Shown: positions 55,036 to 64,000 of the stretch, in pieces
How positions within the stretch are numbered: the first letter of the stretch is position 1
Layout: each line of letters opens with the position of its first letter
NCBI RefSeq assembly: GCF_032452875.1
Contig: NC_083868.1
Coordinates: forward strand, 37,924,537-37,988,536
Length of the DNA: 64,000 nt
Reading direction: 5' to 3'
Source: Bos javanicus
Lineage: Eukaryota; Chordata; Mammalia; Artiodactyla; Bovidae
Notes under the pieces: generated by a model
What the model was told of the DNA's origin: nothing
The model's database searches: none
The model's input: the letters and a program-made list of their open reading frames with translations, nothing else
Translations under genes and position numbers: made by a program

Positions 55036-55059
55036 ATGTAGATGTAAAAGGCTGGGTTA

Positions 55060-57801
55060 AAAGAAGACACAAAATTGGAGAGAAGATGGCAGCCCAGCTA
55101 GTTGGGACACAATTGGTTTTCTGCACGTTCTTTATACCACATATATCCCACGGTTTAAAATGGAGGAGCCAGCAACTTAGAAATCCCAAAAGTGGGAAAA
55201 AAAGTAACAAAAGCTTGATCCCTTTAGCCAAAGGGCCAGTGAAGGAACAGCATAGCAAGAAAGAAACTTTTAGATAATAACTGCTCTACCCCCAACAAAC
55301 ACCACAGGGGAAAAAAAAGTCCTTATTCTCACTCATGCCAGCAAAGGCCAAGCAGGCAACGTAGATACCATCCCATCTGCAGTGAGGCATCCCAATAGGC
55401 TTATGCCAGTAAAGGCAACATCCTGAATAAGAAACAGTACCAATCCATCACGGGCTAACGGTGGAGGAAGGATGCCTATATTTCTACCCCTCCCCAGCAG
55501 TAACACTCCATATTCCCACTGATGTATTTTCAAAGGAAACGCTGTAGAGATTCAGGGATTTCACACTGCACTCTGTGGCATCAGTATAGGTCATACAATG
55601 AGCAGTAACGATGCATTCCTACACTTTCCCAGTCGGTGAAATATCAGTGACAACTTGTTTGGGAGTGAGAACTCTCATCCCCGTCCCTCAGTAATGAGAA
55701 GCACCTCCCCTATGTCTCTGGGATTAATGGAGGCCAGGTGGGAAATTGGACATCTACCACGATCTGACACTAATAGAGCCACAGCTTCTCATTCCTTGCT
55801 GGAGCAGTGCCAAAAAAAGTCAGCTAAAACAGAAGGTTTAAATGAGATGCAGAGTCCCATAACATAAAAGGTAAGATGTTCATGTTTTAATACAAAATCA
55901 CTCAGCATGCAAGAACCAGGATGATCTCACACTAAATCAAAAAGACAGTCAAAAGATGTCAACACCAAAATGACTGAGATATGAGAATTCTAGCAAATAT
56001 TTTAAAGCACCCATCATAAAATGCTTCAATAAGTAATTACAAACACACTTGAAATAAATGCAAAAAGAGTCTCAGCAAAGAAATAGAAGATATAAAGAAA
56101 ACCAAACAGTACTTTTAGAAAAAAAAATGAAGTAAATGAAATAAAAAGCTCAATGGATGGATGTAGTGGGAACAGGAAGGAATCTGTGAATTAGAAAACA
56201 GAATGGGAGTTATTCAATCCAAACAACAGAGAGAAAATGGGCTAAAAAAACCCAAAATGAATAGCACTTCAGCAACCTGTGTGAATACAACAAAAATCTA
56301 AATTCAGTGTCATCAGAGTCCTAGAAGGGATGGTAAAAGAGGATAGGGGTGAAAAGCTACTTGAAAGGTACTGATCAAATCTGGCAAGAGATTCAAGATA
56401 TTGAGCAAACTCCTTACAGAAAGAAATCAAGGAAATCAACCAAAACACAGCAGAATCAAATTCCCAAAGCTAAAGACAAAGAAGATATCTTAATAGCAGA
56501 GAAAGAGAAAAAATCTGCCCACAGTAGAAATACAATTTAAATGGTAGTGGGTTGCACACCCAAAATCATGGAGTACAGAAGGAAGTGACACCATTTTTCA
56601 AGTGCTGAAAGAAAATAAATGTAAACCCAGAATTCTATATCTAGTGAAAATATCCTCCAGGAGTGAGGGGGAAATCAAGACAGTCTCAGTTGCAAGAAAA
56701 CTAAGAGAATTTGTCACAAGCAGAACTACCTTAAAATTGGCTACAGGGAGAAAGGAGTAAATGAAAGAAGGAAACTTGAATATCAGAAGGAAGAAAGAAG
56801 ACAGTAAGGGAAAGTATAGGTAAATGCAATAGATTTTCATTTCCATCTTGAGTTGCCTGATTGATATTTGATAGTGGAAACAAAAATTTTAACACCATAT
56901 GATTTGGTTCTAAATTTCAGCAAAGCAAATAGCACAGGCAACTATACTATTAATATAAAAGGGGGAAGGTAAAGAAGAGAAGTAAATTTTCTAAACTTCA
57001 TTGAAATTGGCAAAATGATGACATTGGTAGACATGATTATTCAACTCTCTTCTTTCAATAATTGTAGAAAAACTGCACAGAATATCAGAGAGCATAGAAA
57101 AACTGACTCCATCAACCAATAGGATATAAACAACATTTATAGAACACTCCACCCAAGAACAGCAGAATGCACATCCTTTTCTATTGCCTGTGAAACTTAT
57201 ACTAAGGTAAACCATATCTTGGAACATAAACCAAACCTCAAGAGATTTAAAAGGTTTGAAATCATACAGAGTGTATTTTGAAATCATATAAAGTATACTG
57301 TCTGCCACAGTAGTATCACCTAGAAATTGATTTTAAAAAATAAGAAAGTATCCAAACACTTGGAAACTAAGCAAAACATTTCCACATTACACACAGATCA
57401 AAGATGAAGTCTCAAGGGACATTTTAAAAAATGCATTGAACTGAGTGAAAATGAAAATACAGTATTTCAAACTTTGTAAGACACAGCTAAAGCAGTGCTG
57501 AGAGGGCAAATTATACCATTAAATGTAAACATTTGAAAGAGTAAGTCTCAAATCAATATACCCTCCATGACAAGAAACTATAAAAAGAAGAATAAAATAA
57601 ACCAAATTAGGCAGAATAAAGGAAATAACGAAGCTAAGAGTAGAAATCAGTGACAGTGAAAACAGACAATAAACAATATCAATGAAGCTGGTTCTTCGAA
57701 AAGATTAATGAAGTAGACAAAACTCCAGTGAAACATTAAAAAAAGAAAGAGGACACAAATTAATAATATTAGAAGTGAAATCAAAGATATCATTACAGAA
57801 C
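55060..57801 (+). mobile_element. Ancient L1: 5' region, ORF1 and start of ORF2, sense
   Basis: AGAAGATGGCAGCCCAGC near 55080 resembles an L1 5' end. 55890-56950 follows ORF1-like order (AATTACAAACACACTTGAAA TAAATGC, AGAAATAGAAGATATAAAGA AAACC, TTTTTCAAGTGCTGAAAGAA AATAAATG, CCAGAATTCTATATCTAGTG). 57020-57801 is ORF2 (CAGCAGAATGCACATCC, GCAGTGCTGAGAGGGCAAAT, CAATATCAATGAAGCTGGTT CTTCG). All frames are broken. It continues at 58078. Confidence 0.85.
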
Positions 57802-58077
57802 TTAGGTTTTATAACGTTTAAAAAAGTATAAGGACATGCACTGATCTTCTTTTTTTCAAAAATAGGACCATTCCACACGTGCAGTTCTACCACTTGTTTT
57901 TTTCCATGTAACAATATATCAGTCCATTCGTTAACCAATGTTTACTGAGATCTTAGTGGGTACCAGTTTCACTAAATAAATATATCATTAATTAGCTTAT
58001 ATTTGAAGTTTATAATATTTCACTCTTACAAATAGAGAAATTAAGTTACACGAAACATTCTCATTTAAAAAAAAAAT
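57802..58077. other. Unidentified insert within the L1
   Basis: About 270 bp that do not read as L1 ORF2: TTTCCATGTAACAATATATC AGTCC is the most distinct part. L1 sequence resumes at ACTATGCACAACTCCTAACC. No TSD seen. Possibly a fragment of another old element. Confidence 0.45.
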
Positions 58078-58989
58078 ACTATGCACAACTCCTAACCCAT
58101 AGACTTGATAACTTAAATGAAATGGACCAATTCCTTAAAAAAAAGAAATAACCCAGTTAATACAACTCACTCAATTTGAAACAGATAATTTGAATAATCA
58201 TATAGTTATAAGGTATTTGTAATTTGCAAACTCACAAAAAATGTTATCTCCAAGTCCACGTGATTTTATTGGATAATTAACACCAATTCTAAATAATATT
58301 TTCCAGCAAACAGAGAAGGAAAAATATTTCTCAGTTTTAGTTTAAGGCAGAACTAAAATGAATAATGGAGAAGGCAATAGCACCCCACTCCAGTACTCTT
58401 GCCTGGAAAATCCCATGGACGGAGGAGGAGCTTTGTAGGCTGCAGTCCGTGGGGTCGCTAGGAGTCGGACACGACTGAGAGACTTCACTTTCACTTTTCA
58501 CTTTCATGCATTAGAGAAGGAAATGGCAACCCACTCCAGTGTTCTTGCCTGGAGAATCCCAGGGACGGGGAGCCTGGTGGGCTGCCGTCTATGGGGTCGC
58601 ACAGAGTCGGACACGACTGAAGCGACTCAGCAGCAGCAACAGCAAAATGAATAATACTACAGGTCAGATCCCTCATCAATATTGATGCAAAAATTATTAG
58701 CAAGTATAATTCAGCAGTATATAGAAAGTGCTATAGACTATGATCAGTTGTGTTTATTCTAAGAATGAAAGGCCATTTCATACTTGAAACTTAATCAGTA
58801 TAATCCAACATAACACTAAAAATTCACATTATCAAATGATGTATGAAAAGAATTTTACACAGTTCAATTCCTATTCATGATAAACACTATCAAGAAAAAG
58901 TAGGACTAGAGTGGAACTTCTTCAACTTGATAAAAAAAAAAAAAAGAAGGTCTACAAAAAAACCTACAATATTATAGTCAATGTGAAAG
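58078..58989 (+). mobile_element. Ancient L1 ORF2, middle part (split by a SINE)
   Basis: GATAACTTAAATGAAATGGA CC, then after the SINE at 58367-58643 CAGATCCCTCATCAATATTG ATGC, TTCATGATAAACACTATCAA GAAAAAGTAGG and CCTACAATATTATAGTCAAT G. These are ordered ORF2 blocks leading towards the RT active site. The sequence continues, without loss, across the LTR at 60224. Confidence 0.88.
58367..58643 (+). mobile_element. BOV-A2 SINE, full length, nested in L1
   Basis: Starts GGAGAAGGCAATAGCACCCC, two Bov-A monomers joined by the TTCACTTTCACTTTTCACTT linker, and a CAGCAGCAGCAACAGC tail. A perfect 12-bp TSD AAAATGAATAAT is at 58355-58366 and 58644-58655. Intact and little diverged, so young. Confidence 0.97.
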
Positions 58990-59101
58990 TGCCGGGGTCC
59001 AGCCCTGGTGGATCCAGGGAATTTGAAGCGGGGACGGCGTCGGCGAGGATCAGGAAACAACTGCTTAATTAAACTTTAATTAAGGATATAAAGAGTAATG
59101 G

Positions 59102-59193
59102 AATAAGGATAGCTCAGTGAGGAAATTCAGTGGAGAAAAGAGGCTGAAATAAGGATAGCTCAGTGAGGAAATTCAGTGGAGAAAAGAGGCTGA
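59102..59193. repeat. Perfect 46-bp tandem duplication in the LTR
   Basis: Units 59102-59147 and 59148-59193 are identical. The related LTR at 38081-39369 has only one copy of the corresponding segment, near 39225-39300. It lies in the U5-side part of the LTR. Confidence 0.92.
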
Positions 59194-60114
59194 ATAATTC
59201 AGCCAGAAGGTAAGAGAAAGAACGACATGGTGAGACCAAGTTTCGGTGAACAAGGCCCGCACTTTATTTTCCAAAATAGTTTTTATACCTTAAGTTATGC
59301 ATAGAGGATAATGGGGGAAGGGGTAGAGTCATGCAGCAAGCCAGGCTTTCTTCCTGCAGACTTATCATATGCAAAAGCTTAGGTGATTTGCATCATCTTC
59401 TGGCCTGGAGGCCTGTTAACATTTTAAGACCCTTTCTTCAGAAAACTTATTTTTCTCTAAAGGTGATTGGTCAGGAGCCACCATCCAAAAGCATTAGATA
59501 AAGTTGCATTCCTACAGAACAAAGGTGTGGTGGGCTATAACAAGAAAAAGAATTAACTCAAGGGTCCCAGGTTACAAACATTCAAGCTACTACTTACACC
59601 AATTATATTAATCAATACACTGCCAGGGACACAGCAGGTAAGGGATATGGAGACTTAGCAAACATTGGCCCAAAAAGTGAAAATCCCTTCACCAATACAA
59701 TTTCTAATCAATCTTTTAACTACTCAAAAGAATCTGTGTTTAGACAGTTCAGAACATCTCCTGCCTCTCACTGTTGGGAGGCTCTGAACAATCACATGTG
59801 GCCAGAAAAACCTATTCAGGCAAGCTAGAGGATTTCCAAAGGAGTTTGTAGGTTGAAACACTGTCACACCCAGGAATTATTAACTGGAACTGTAAGCTAA
59901 CTCTTTTTCAGAGAGGTAGTGGGGGACAGCCCCCCGTAAAGTCAGAGGTGTAGGTGAAAGCACAAAGCAGAAAGTAGGCAGACTCTGGTTTTGGGTGTAA
60001 ATGCTCGAGAATTTCCAGGGGGACTCCTGAGGCTCGATCCTGCCTTTGTGTATGCCAAGCCTCCTTCCTCATGACCTTTGTCATGGGTGGAGCTCCTCAC
60101 GCTGGCTCCCAGCA

Positions 60115-60186
60115 GTGATAGAATTCCAGTTGAGCTATTCCAGATCCTGAAAGATGATGCTGTGGAAAGTGCTGCACTCAATATGC
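60115..60186 (+). mobile_element. BovB fragment carried inside the LTR
   Basis: GTGATAGAATTCCAGTTGAG CTATTCCAGATCCTGAAAGA TGATGCTGTGGAAAGTGCTG CACTCAATATGC corresponds to the BovB stretch encoding GDGIPVELFQILKDDAVKVL HSI (compare 47665-47740). Both ends are LTR sequence, and the outer LTR end has the TSD, so it is part of the inserted unit. Confidence 0.92.
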
Positions 60187-60223
60187 AATATGCACTTAGT
60201 ATGCAATATGCCGGCTCCCGGCA

Positions 60224-61031
60224 TGAAAGAATAAATTATTTAACACTAGAATAAGATGGGAAGGTTGTCTACTATTACCAATCTTAGTTGACATAATTCT
60301 GGGAGCTCTAGGTAGTGCAATAAATCAAGGCTGAGGTTAATGATACACAGTTAGGAAGGAAAATAATAAAACTGTCCATATTCACAAATGGTATGACTGC
60401 CTAGAATATCCCACAAATCTACAAAAATTTGGAGATAGTGAGTTCAATTAGTTCACAAAATACAAAATAATCACAAAAATCAACTATATTTATACATATA
60501 TATAAATGAAAATGAGGACATTGAAATTCACAATACAATTTACAGTTATTCAAAAAAAGTAAATAGCTTGGCATATATATGTAACAAATATAATAATTTT
60601 ATCTTATAAAAACTAAATACTGATTAAGGCAATTGAAGAGGATAATGGATTGCAAGATTCAACACACTGAAGATATAGGTTCTTCTCTAACTGACCTAGG
60701 AAAAAAGTGAAAGTGTTAGTCATTCAGTCATGTCTGACTCTGCAATCTCATGGACTGTAGCCCGCCAGGCTCCTCTGTCTACGGAATTCTCTAGGCAAGA
60801 ATACTTTAGTGGGTAGACATTCTCTTCTTCAGGAGATCTTCCCAACCCAGGGATTGAACCCAGTTTTCATGCATTCCTGGCAAATTCTCTAGCCACCAAT
60901 CTGAGACACAGGGAAAAATTTTGACCTAGAGGCTTACTACAGTTTCTATCAAAATCCTAGTAAGAATTTTTACAGATATGAACAAGATTATCCTAATATT
61001 TATTTGGAAAGGCAGAAGAACTGGAAAACTG
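60224..61031 (+). mobile_element. Ancient L1 ORF2, RT part (split by a SINE)
   Basis: GATGGGAAGGTTGTCTACTA, AGTTGACATAATTCTGGGAG CTCTAGG, and AAACTGTCCATATTCACAAA TGGTATGACTGCC, the position of the L1 RT catalytic box, where the FADD-type motif is lost (TTCACAAATGGT). After the Bov-tA it continues with TTACAGATATGAACAAGATT ATCC and TTTGGAAAGGCAGAAGAACT. Confidence 0.87.
60700..60921 (-). mobile_element. Bov-tA SINE, nested in L1
   Basis: GTGAAAGTGTTAGTCATTCA GTCATG tail region, antisense Bov-A body (CTGTAGCCCGCCAGGCTCCT), then tRNA-related head (CCCAACCCAGGGATTGAACC, AGCCACCAATCTGAGACACA). TSD TGACCTAG at 60692-60699 and 60922-60929. Confidence 0.93.
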
Positions 61032-61072
61032 AATCTATCTATCTATCTATTTATCTATCTATATATATATAT
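61032..61072. repeat. (ATCT)n / (TA)n compound microsatellite
   Basis: About seven ATCT units with one TTATCT interruption followed by about five TA units, ending at the BovB 3' end. Likely polymorphic and probably grown from the BovB tail junction. Confidence 0.92.
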
Positions 61073-61676
61073 CAGTTCAGTTCAGTTCAGTCGCTCAGTC
61101 ATGTCGGACTCTTTGCGACCCCATGAATTGCAGCATGCCAGGCCTCCCTGTCCATCACCAACTCCCGGAGTTCACCCAAACACATTTCCATTGAGTTGGT
61201 GATGCCATCCAGCCATCTCATCCTCTATCGTCCCCTTCTCCTCCTGCGCCCAATCCCTCCCAGCATCAGAGTCTTTTCCAATGAGTCAACTCTTTTCATG
61301 AAGTGGCCAAAGTACTGGAGTTTCAGCTTTAGCATCAGTCCTTCCAATGAACACCCAGGACTGATCTCCTTTAGAATGGACTGGTTGGATCTCCTTGCAG
61401 TCCAAGGGACTCTCAAGAGTCTTCTCCAACACCACAGTTCAAAAGCAGCAATTCTTCGGTGCTCAGCTTTCTTCACAGTCTAACTCTCACATCCATACAT
61501 GACCACTGGAAAAACCATAGCCTTGACTAGACAGACTTTTGTTGACAAAGTAATGTCTCTGCTTTTTAATATGCTGTCTAGGTTGGTCATAACTTTTCTT
61601 CCAGGGAGTAAGCATCTTTTAATTCCATGGCTGCAGTCACCATCTGCAGTGATTTTGGAGCCGAAAAAAATAAAGC
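61073..61676 (-). mobile_element. BovB LINE 3' part, antisense
   Basis: CAGTTCAGTTCAGTTCAGTC marks the 3' end. Well-preserved C-terminal region (minus frame 61225-61476: KAEHRRIAAFELWCWRRLLR, ISPGCSLEGLMLKLKLQYF) up to FGSKITADGD. At 61676/61677 the sequence switches to the opposite-strand BovB 5' region. Confidence 0.95.
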
Positions 61677-62040
61677 GGCGGCTGTGACGGTGCAGGAGCA
61701 GCGGCTGCAACCTGCCGAGCGGAGCTACCGCACTTCCAAGGTAAGGAGCAGCTGTGAAGAGATACCTTACGTCCAAGGTAAGAAAAACCCAAGCAAGACG
61801 GCAGGCACTGAGAGAGGGCATCAGAGGGCAGACAGAGTGAAACACAATCACAGGCAACTAGCCAATCTGATCACAGGGACCACAGCCTTGTCTAACTCAA
61901 TGAAACTAAGCCATGCTGTGTGGGGCCACCCAAGATGGACAGGTCATGGTGGAAAAGTCTAGCAGAATGTGGTCCACTGAAGAAGGGAAACGTAAATCAC
62001 TTCAGTGTTCTTGCCTTGAGAACCCCATGAACAGTGTGAA
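61677..62040 (+). mobile_element. BovB LINE 5' region, inverted relative to its 3' part
   Basis: GCGGCGGCTGTGACGGTGCA, CTGTGAAGAGATACCTTACG TCCAAGG, CAAGCAAGACGGCAGGC, CCTTGTCTAACTCAATGAAA CTAAGCC, GAACCCCATGAACAGTGTGA AA, the same 5' region as 40093-40549, here with its GC-rich start retained. Host L1 sequence resumes at GGTGTTGGAGTAATTG (62041). No TSD is visible and roughly 200 bp of the L1 appear to be missing at the site. Confidence 0.9.
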
Positions 62041-62625
62041 AGGTGTTGGAGTAATTGAGCATTAATGGTTATAAATGAATCTTTACCTAAGACGGACACC
62101 TTTTATAAAAATTAGCTCAAAATGAATCATAAAATTAAAGTAAAATGTAAAAATACTTACAAGACTTTAAAAAAATTAGGAGAAAATTCCTGGGACTTAA
62201 GGATAGAAAAGAATTCTCAACTTGGAACACAAATCATAATCCATAGTGGGGAAAGGTAACTTAAACTTCATCAAAATTAAAAAAATTTTAAGGATAAAAC
62301 TAACAACTACAAAAGTCAGAAAAAATATTTCAAACTACATACTTGACATAAAAACTAGTGTCTAGAGTACATAAAGAACTCTCAAAACTCAACAGCAAAA
62401 CACCCAAACATTACAATTAGAAAATGAGCAAAAGAAAATAGGTTTTTTTCACATTTCACATATAGGACACAGAGTAGCAAAGGAACACATGAAAAGATGT
62501 TCAATATTATTAACTCTTCAGGAAATGCAAGTTCAAACCACAATGAGGTATCACTTTGTACCTCTCAATGACAAAGCTAAATGCTATTGAGGATGCACAG
62601 AATCTTGGTTACTAATATTTTGCTG
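62041..62625 (+). mobile_element. Ancient L1 ORF2, 3' part, sense
   Basis: TTAGCTCAAAATGAATCATA AAATTAAAG, TAACTTAAACTTCATCAAAA TT, GTGTCTAGAGTACATAAAGA ACTC, AGGAACACATGAAAAGATGT TC and CACAATGAGGTATCACTTTG are successive L1 ORF2 C-terminal blocks. Interrupted by the BovB at about 62626 and resumed at 63903. Confidence 0.87.
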
Positions 62626-62694
62626 CACTCATCTCACACGCTAGTAAAGTAATGCTCAAAATTCTCCAAGCCAGGCTTCAGCAATACATGAACC

Positions 62695-63162
62695 GTGAAC
62701 TTCCAGATGTTCAAATTGGTTTTAGAAAAGACAGAGGAACCAGAGATCAAATTGCCAACATCTGCTGGATCATCAAAAAAGCAAGAGAGTTCCAGAAAAA
62801 CATCTATTTCTGCTTTATTGACTATGCCAAAGCCTTTGACTGTGTGGATCACAAGAAACTGGAAAATTCTGAAAGAGATGGGAATACCAGACCACCTGAC
62901 CTACCTCTTGAGAAACCTGAATGCAGGTCAGGAAGCAACAGTTAGAACTGGACATGGAACAACAGACTGGTTCCAAACTGGAAAAGGAGTTCGTCAAGGC
63001 TGTATATTGTCACCCTGCTTATTTAACGTATATGCAGAGTACATCATGAGAAATGCTGGGCTGGAAGAAGCAAAAGCTGGAATCAAGATTGCCGGGAGAA
63101 ATATCAATAACCTCAATATGCAAATGACACCACGCTTATGGCAGAAAGTGAAGAGGAACTAA
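62695..63162 (+). pseudogene. BovB RT palm remnant, frameshifted at the active site
   Basis: 155 codons. The C-terminal two-thirds are in the BovB RT phase (GIPDHLTYLLRNLNAGQEAT, GHGTTDWFQTGKGVRQGCIL, GIKIAGRNINNL) and end in NMQMTPRL, where YADD should be. The first part is out of phase. Non-functional. Confidence 0.8.
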
Positions 63163-63220
63163 AATGCCTCTTGATGAAAGTGAAACAGGAGAATGAGAAA
63201 GTTGGCTTAAAGCTCAACAT

Positions 63221-63826
63221 TTAGAAAATGAAGACCATGGCATCTGGTCCCATCACTTCATGGGAAATAGATAGGGAAACAGTGGAAACAGTGTCAGACT
63301 TGACTTTTTGGGGCTCCAAAATCACTGCAGATGGTGACTGCAGCCATGAAATGAAAAGACGCTTACTCCTTGGAAGGAAAGTTATGACCAACCTAGATAG
63401 CATATTCAAAAGCAGAGACATTACTTTGTCAACAAAGGTCCGTCTAGTCAAGGTTATGGTTTTTCCAGTGGTCATGTATGGATATGAGAGTTGGACTGTG
63501 AAGAAAGCTGAGGGCTGAAGAATTGATGCTTTTGAACTGTGGTATTGGAGAAGACTCTTGAGAGTCCCTTGGACTGCAAGGAGATCCAACCAGTCCATCC
63601 TAAAGGAGATCAGTCCTTGGTGTCCATTGGAAGGACTGATGCTGAAGCTGAAACTCCAGTTCTTTGACCCCTTCATGCGAAGAGTTGACTCATTGGAAAA
63701 GACCCTGAAGCTGGGAGGGATTGGGGGCAGGAGGAGAAGGGGACGACAGAGGATGAGATGGCTGGATGGCATCACCGACTCAATGGACATGAGTTTGAGT
63801 GAACACCGGGAATTGGTGATGGACAA
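63221..63826 (-). other. Antisense open frame of the BovB C-terminal region (not a gene)
   Basis: A 201-codon minus-strand frame is the exact complement of the sense BovB C-terminal segment. The same antisense frame recurs at each BovB copy (for example 37692-38096 and 61196-61483), reflecting codon composition of the LINE rather than a second gene. Confidence 0.8.
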
Positions 63827-63902
63827 AGAAGCCTGGTGTGCTGTGATTCATGGGGTCACAAGGAGTTGGACACGACTGAGCAACTGAACTGAACTGAACT
63901 GA

Positions 63903-63956
63903 GGCATGTAAAACAAAACAGCTACTTTAGGAAGCAGGTTGGCAGTTTCTTAAAAA
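63903..63956 (+). mobile_element. Ancient L1 ORF2, continuation
   Basis: GTAAAACAAAACAGCTACTT TAGGAAGCAGGTTGGCAGTT TCTTAAAAAAG is the L1 block that normally follows the sequence at 62610, confirming that the BovB at 62626-63902 was inserted into this L1. Confidence 0.85.
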
Positions 63957-64000
63957 AGTAAAGTTATGACCAACCTAAATAGCATATTCAAAAGCAGAAA
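63957..64000 (+). mobile_element. BovB LINE fragment, cut by the window edge
   Basis: AAAGTTATGACCAACCTAAA TAGCATATTCAAAAGCAGA is the BovB stretch encoding KVMTNLDSIFKS. A third BovB in the same L1. It continues beyond the window. Confidence 0.85.

Larger units (their letters stand above)
58990..60223 (-). mobile_element. Solo LTR, class II (ERVK-like), with BovB-derived 5' extension
   Basis: Same family as 38081-39369, opposite strand. Termini on plus are TGCCGGGGTCC... and ...GGCTCCCGGCA. A perfect 6-bp TSD TGAAAG is at 58984-58989 and 60224-60229, and the L1 reads straight across it. Minus-strand TATA (59280-59287) and AATAAA (59263-59268) fix the orientation. A second LTR-like terminus GGCTCCCAGCA ends at 60114, followed by about 72 bp of BovB and a short repeat before the outer terminus. 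A 46-bp tandem duplication lies at 59102-59193. No internal viral genes. Confidence 0.93.
62626..63902 (+). mobile_element. BovB LINE, 5'-truncated, sense, nested in L1
   Basis: From CACTCATCTCACACGCTAGT through RT and C-terminal domain to the 3' end GAGCAACTGAACTGAACTGA ACTGAG. The catalytic region (63100-63140) reads AACCTCAATATGCAAATGAC, a 1-base loss plus Asp-to-Asn change relative to the other copies, so YADD is destroyed and the frame shifts there. The 3' half is almost open (63228-63518, 63558-63887). L1 sequence flanks it on both sides. Confidence 0.95.

Overview
This is ruminant nuclear DNA, almost certainly from a bovid (cattle, yak, buffalo, sheep or goat group). The evidence is the repeat content: many BovB (RTE-clade) LINE copies, Bov-tA and BOV-A2 SINEs, a CHR-2-type cetartiodactyl SINE, bovine-type L1 3' ends, class II (ERVK-like) solo LTRs, and older mammalian MIR, L2-like, MaLR and L1 remnants. 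I see no host protein-coding gene, no functional RNA gene, no CRISPR array and no bacterial feature. The longer open reading frames are pieces of the BovB reverse transcriptase, antisense shadows of them, or chance frames. Family names come from recognising sequence, not from a database search; edges are good to about 5-20 bases unless a target-site duplication (TSD) is quoted.

Layout. 1-5 kb: AT-rich non-repeat DNA with one BovB (1472-2864). 5-13 kb: two sense BovB copies (5156-5750, 10476-12438), Bov-A SINE pieces and an L2-like remnant. 13-22 kb: SINEs, a BovB with a 255-codon open frame and intact YADD motif (16120-17312), a long antisense L1 (18418-20345), an ancient LTR and a CHR-2 SINE. 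22-34 kb: mostly unassigned AT-rich sequence with scattered SINEs and a MIR. 34-44 kb: a nested district with a bovine L1 end, a BovB split by a BOV-A2, a BovB split by a solo LTR and ending in an inverted 5' piece, and a 5'-inverted L1 with a 14-bp TSD. 44-55 kb: a Bov-tA with a doubled tRNA-related half, another BovB, a 36-bp U2 snRNA fragment with a 14-bp TSD, two MaLR LTRs, MIR and L2-like remnants, and two Bov-tA SINEs in the same target site. 55-64 kb: one ancient sense L1 (5' region, ORF1 and ORF2 remains) broken by a BOV-A2, an LTR, a Bov-tA and three BovB pieces.

Nothing here works together as a pathway. The window is a layered record of retrotransposition. The observations most worth checking are two BovB copies with inverted 5' ends and different breakpoints, the twin-primed L1, the ERVK-type LTR whose 5' terminus carries about 70 bp of BovB inside its own TSD, and the U2 fragment. 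I found no convincing evidence of a novel functional system.
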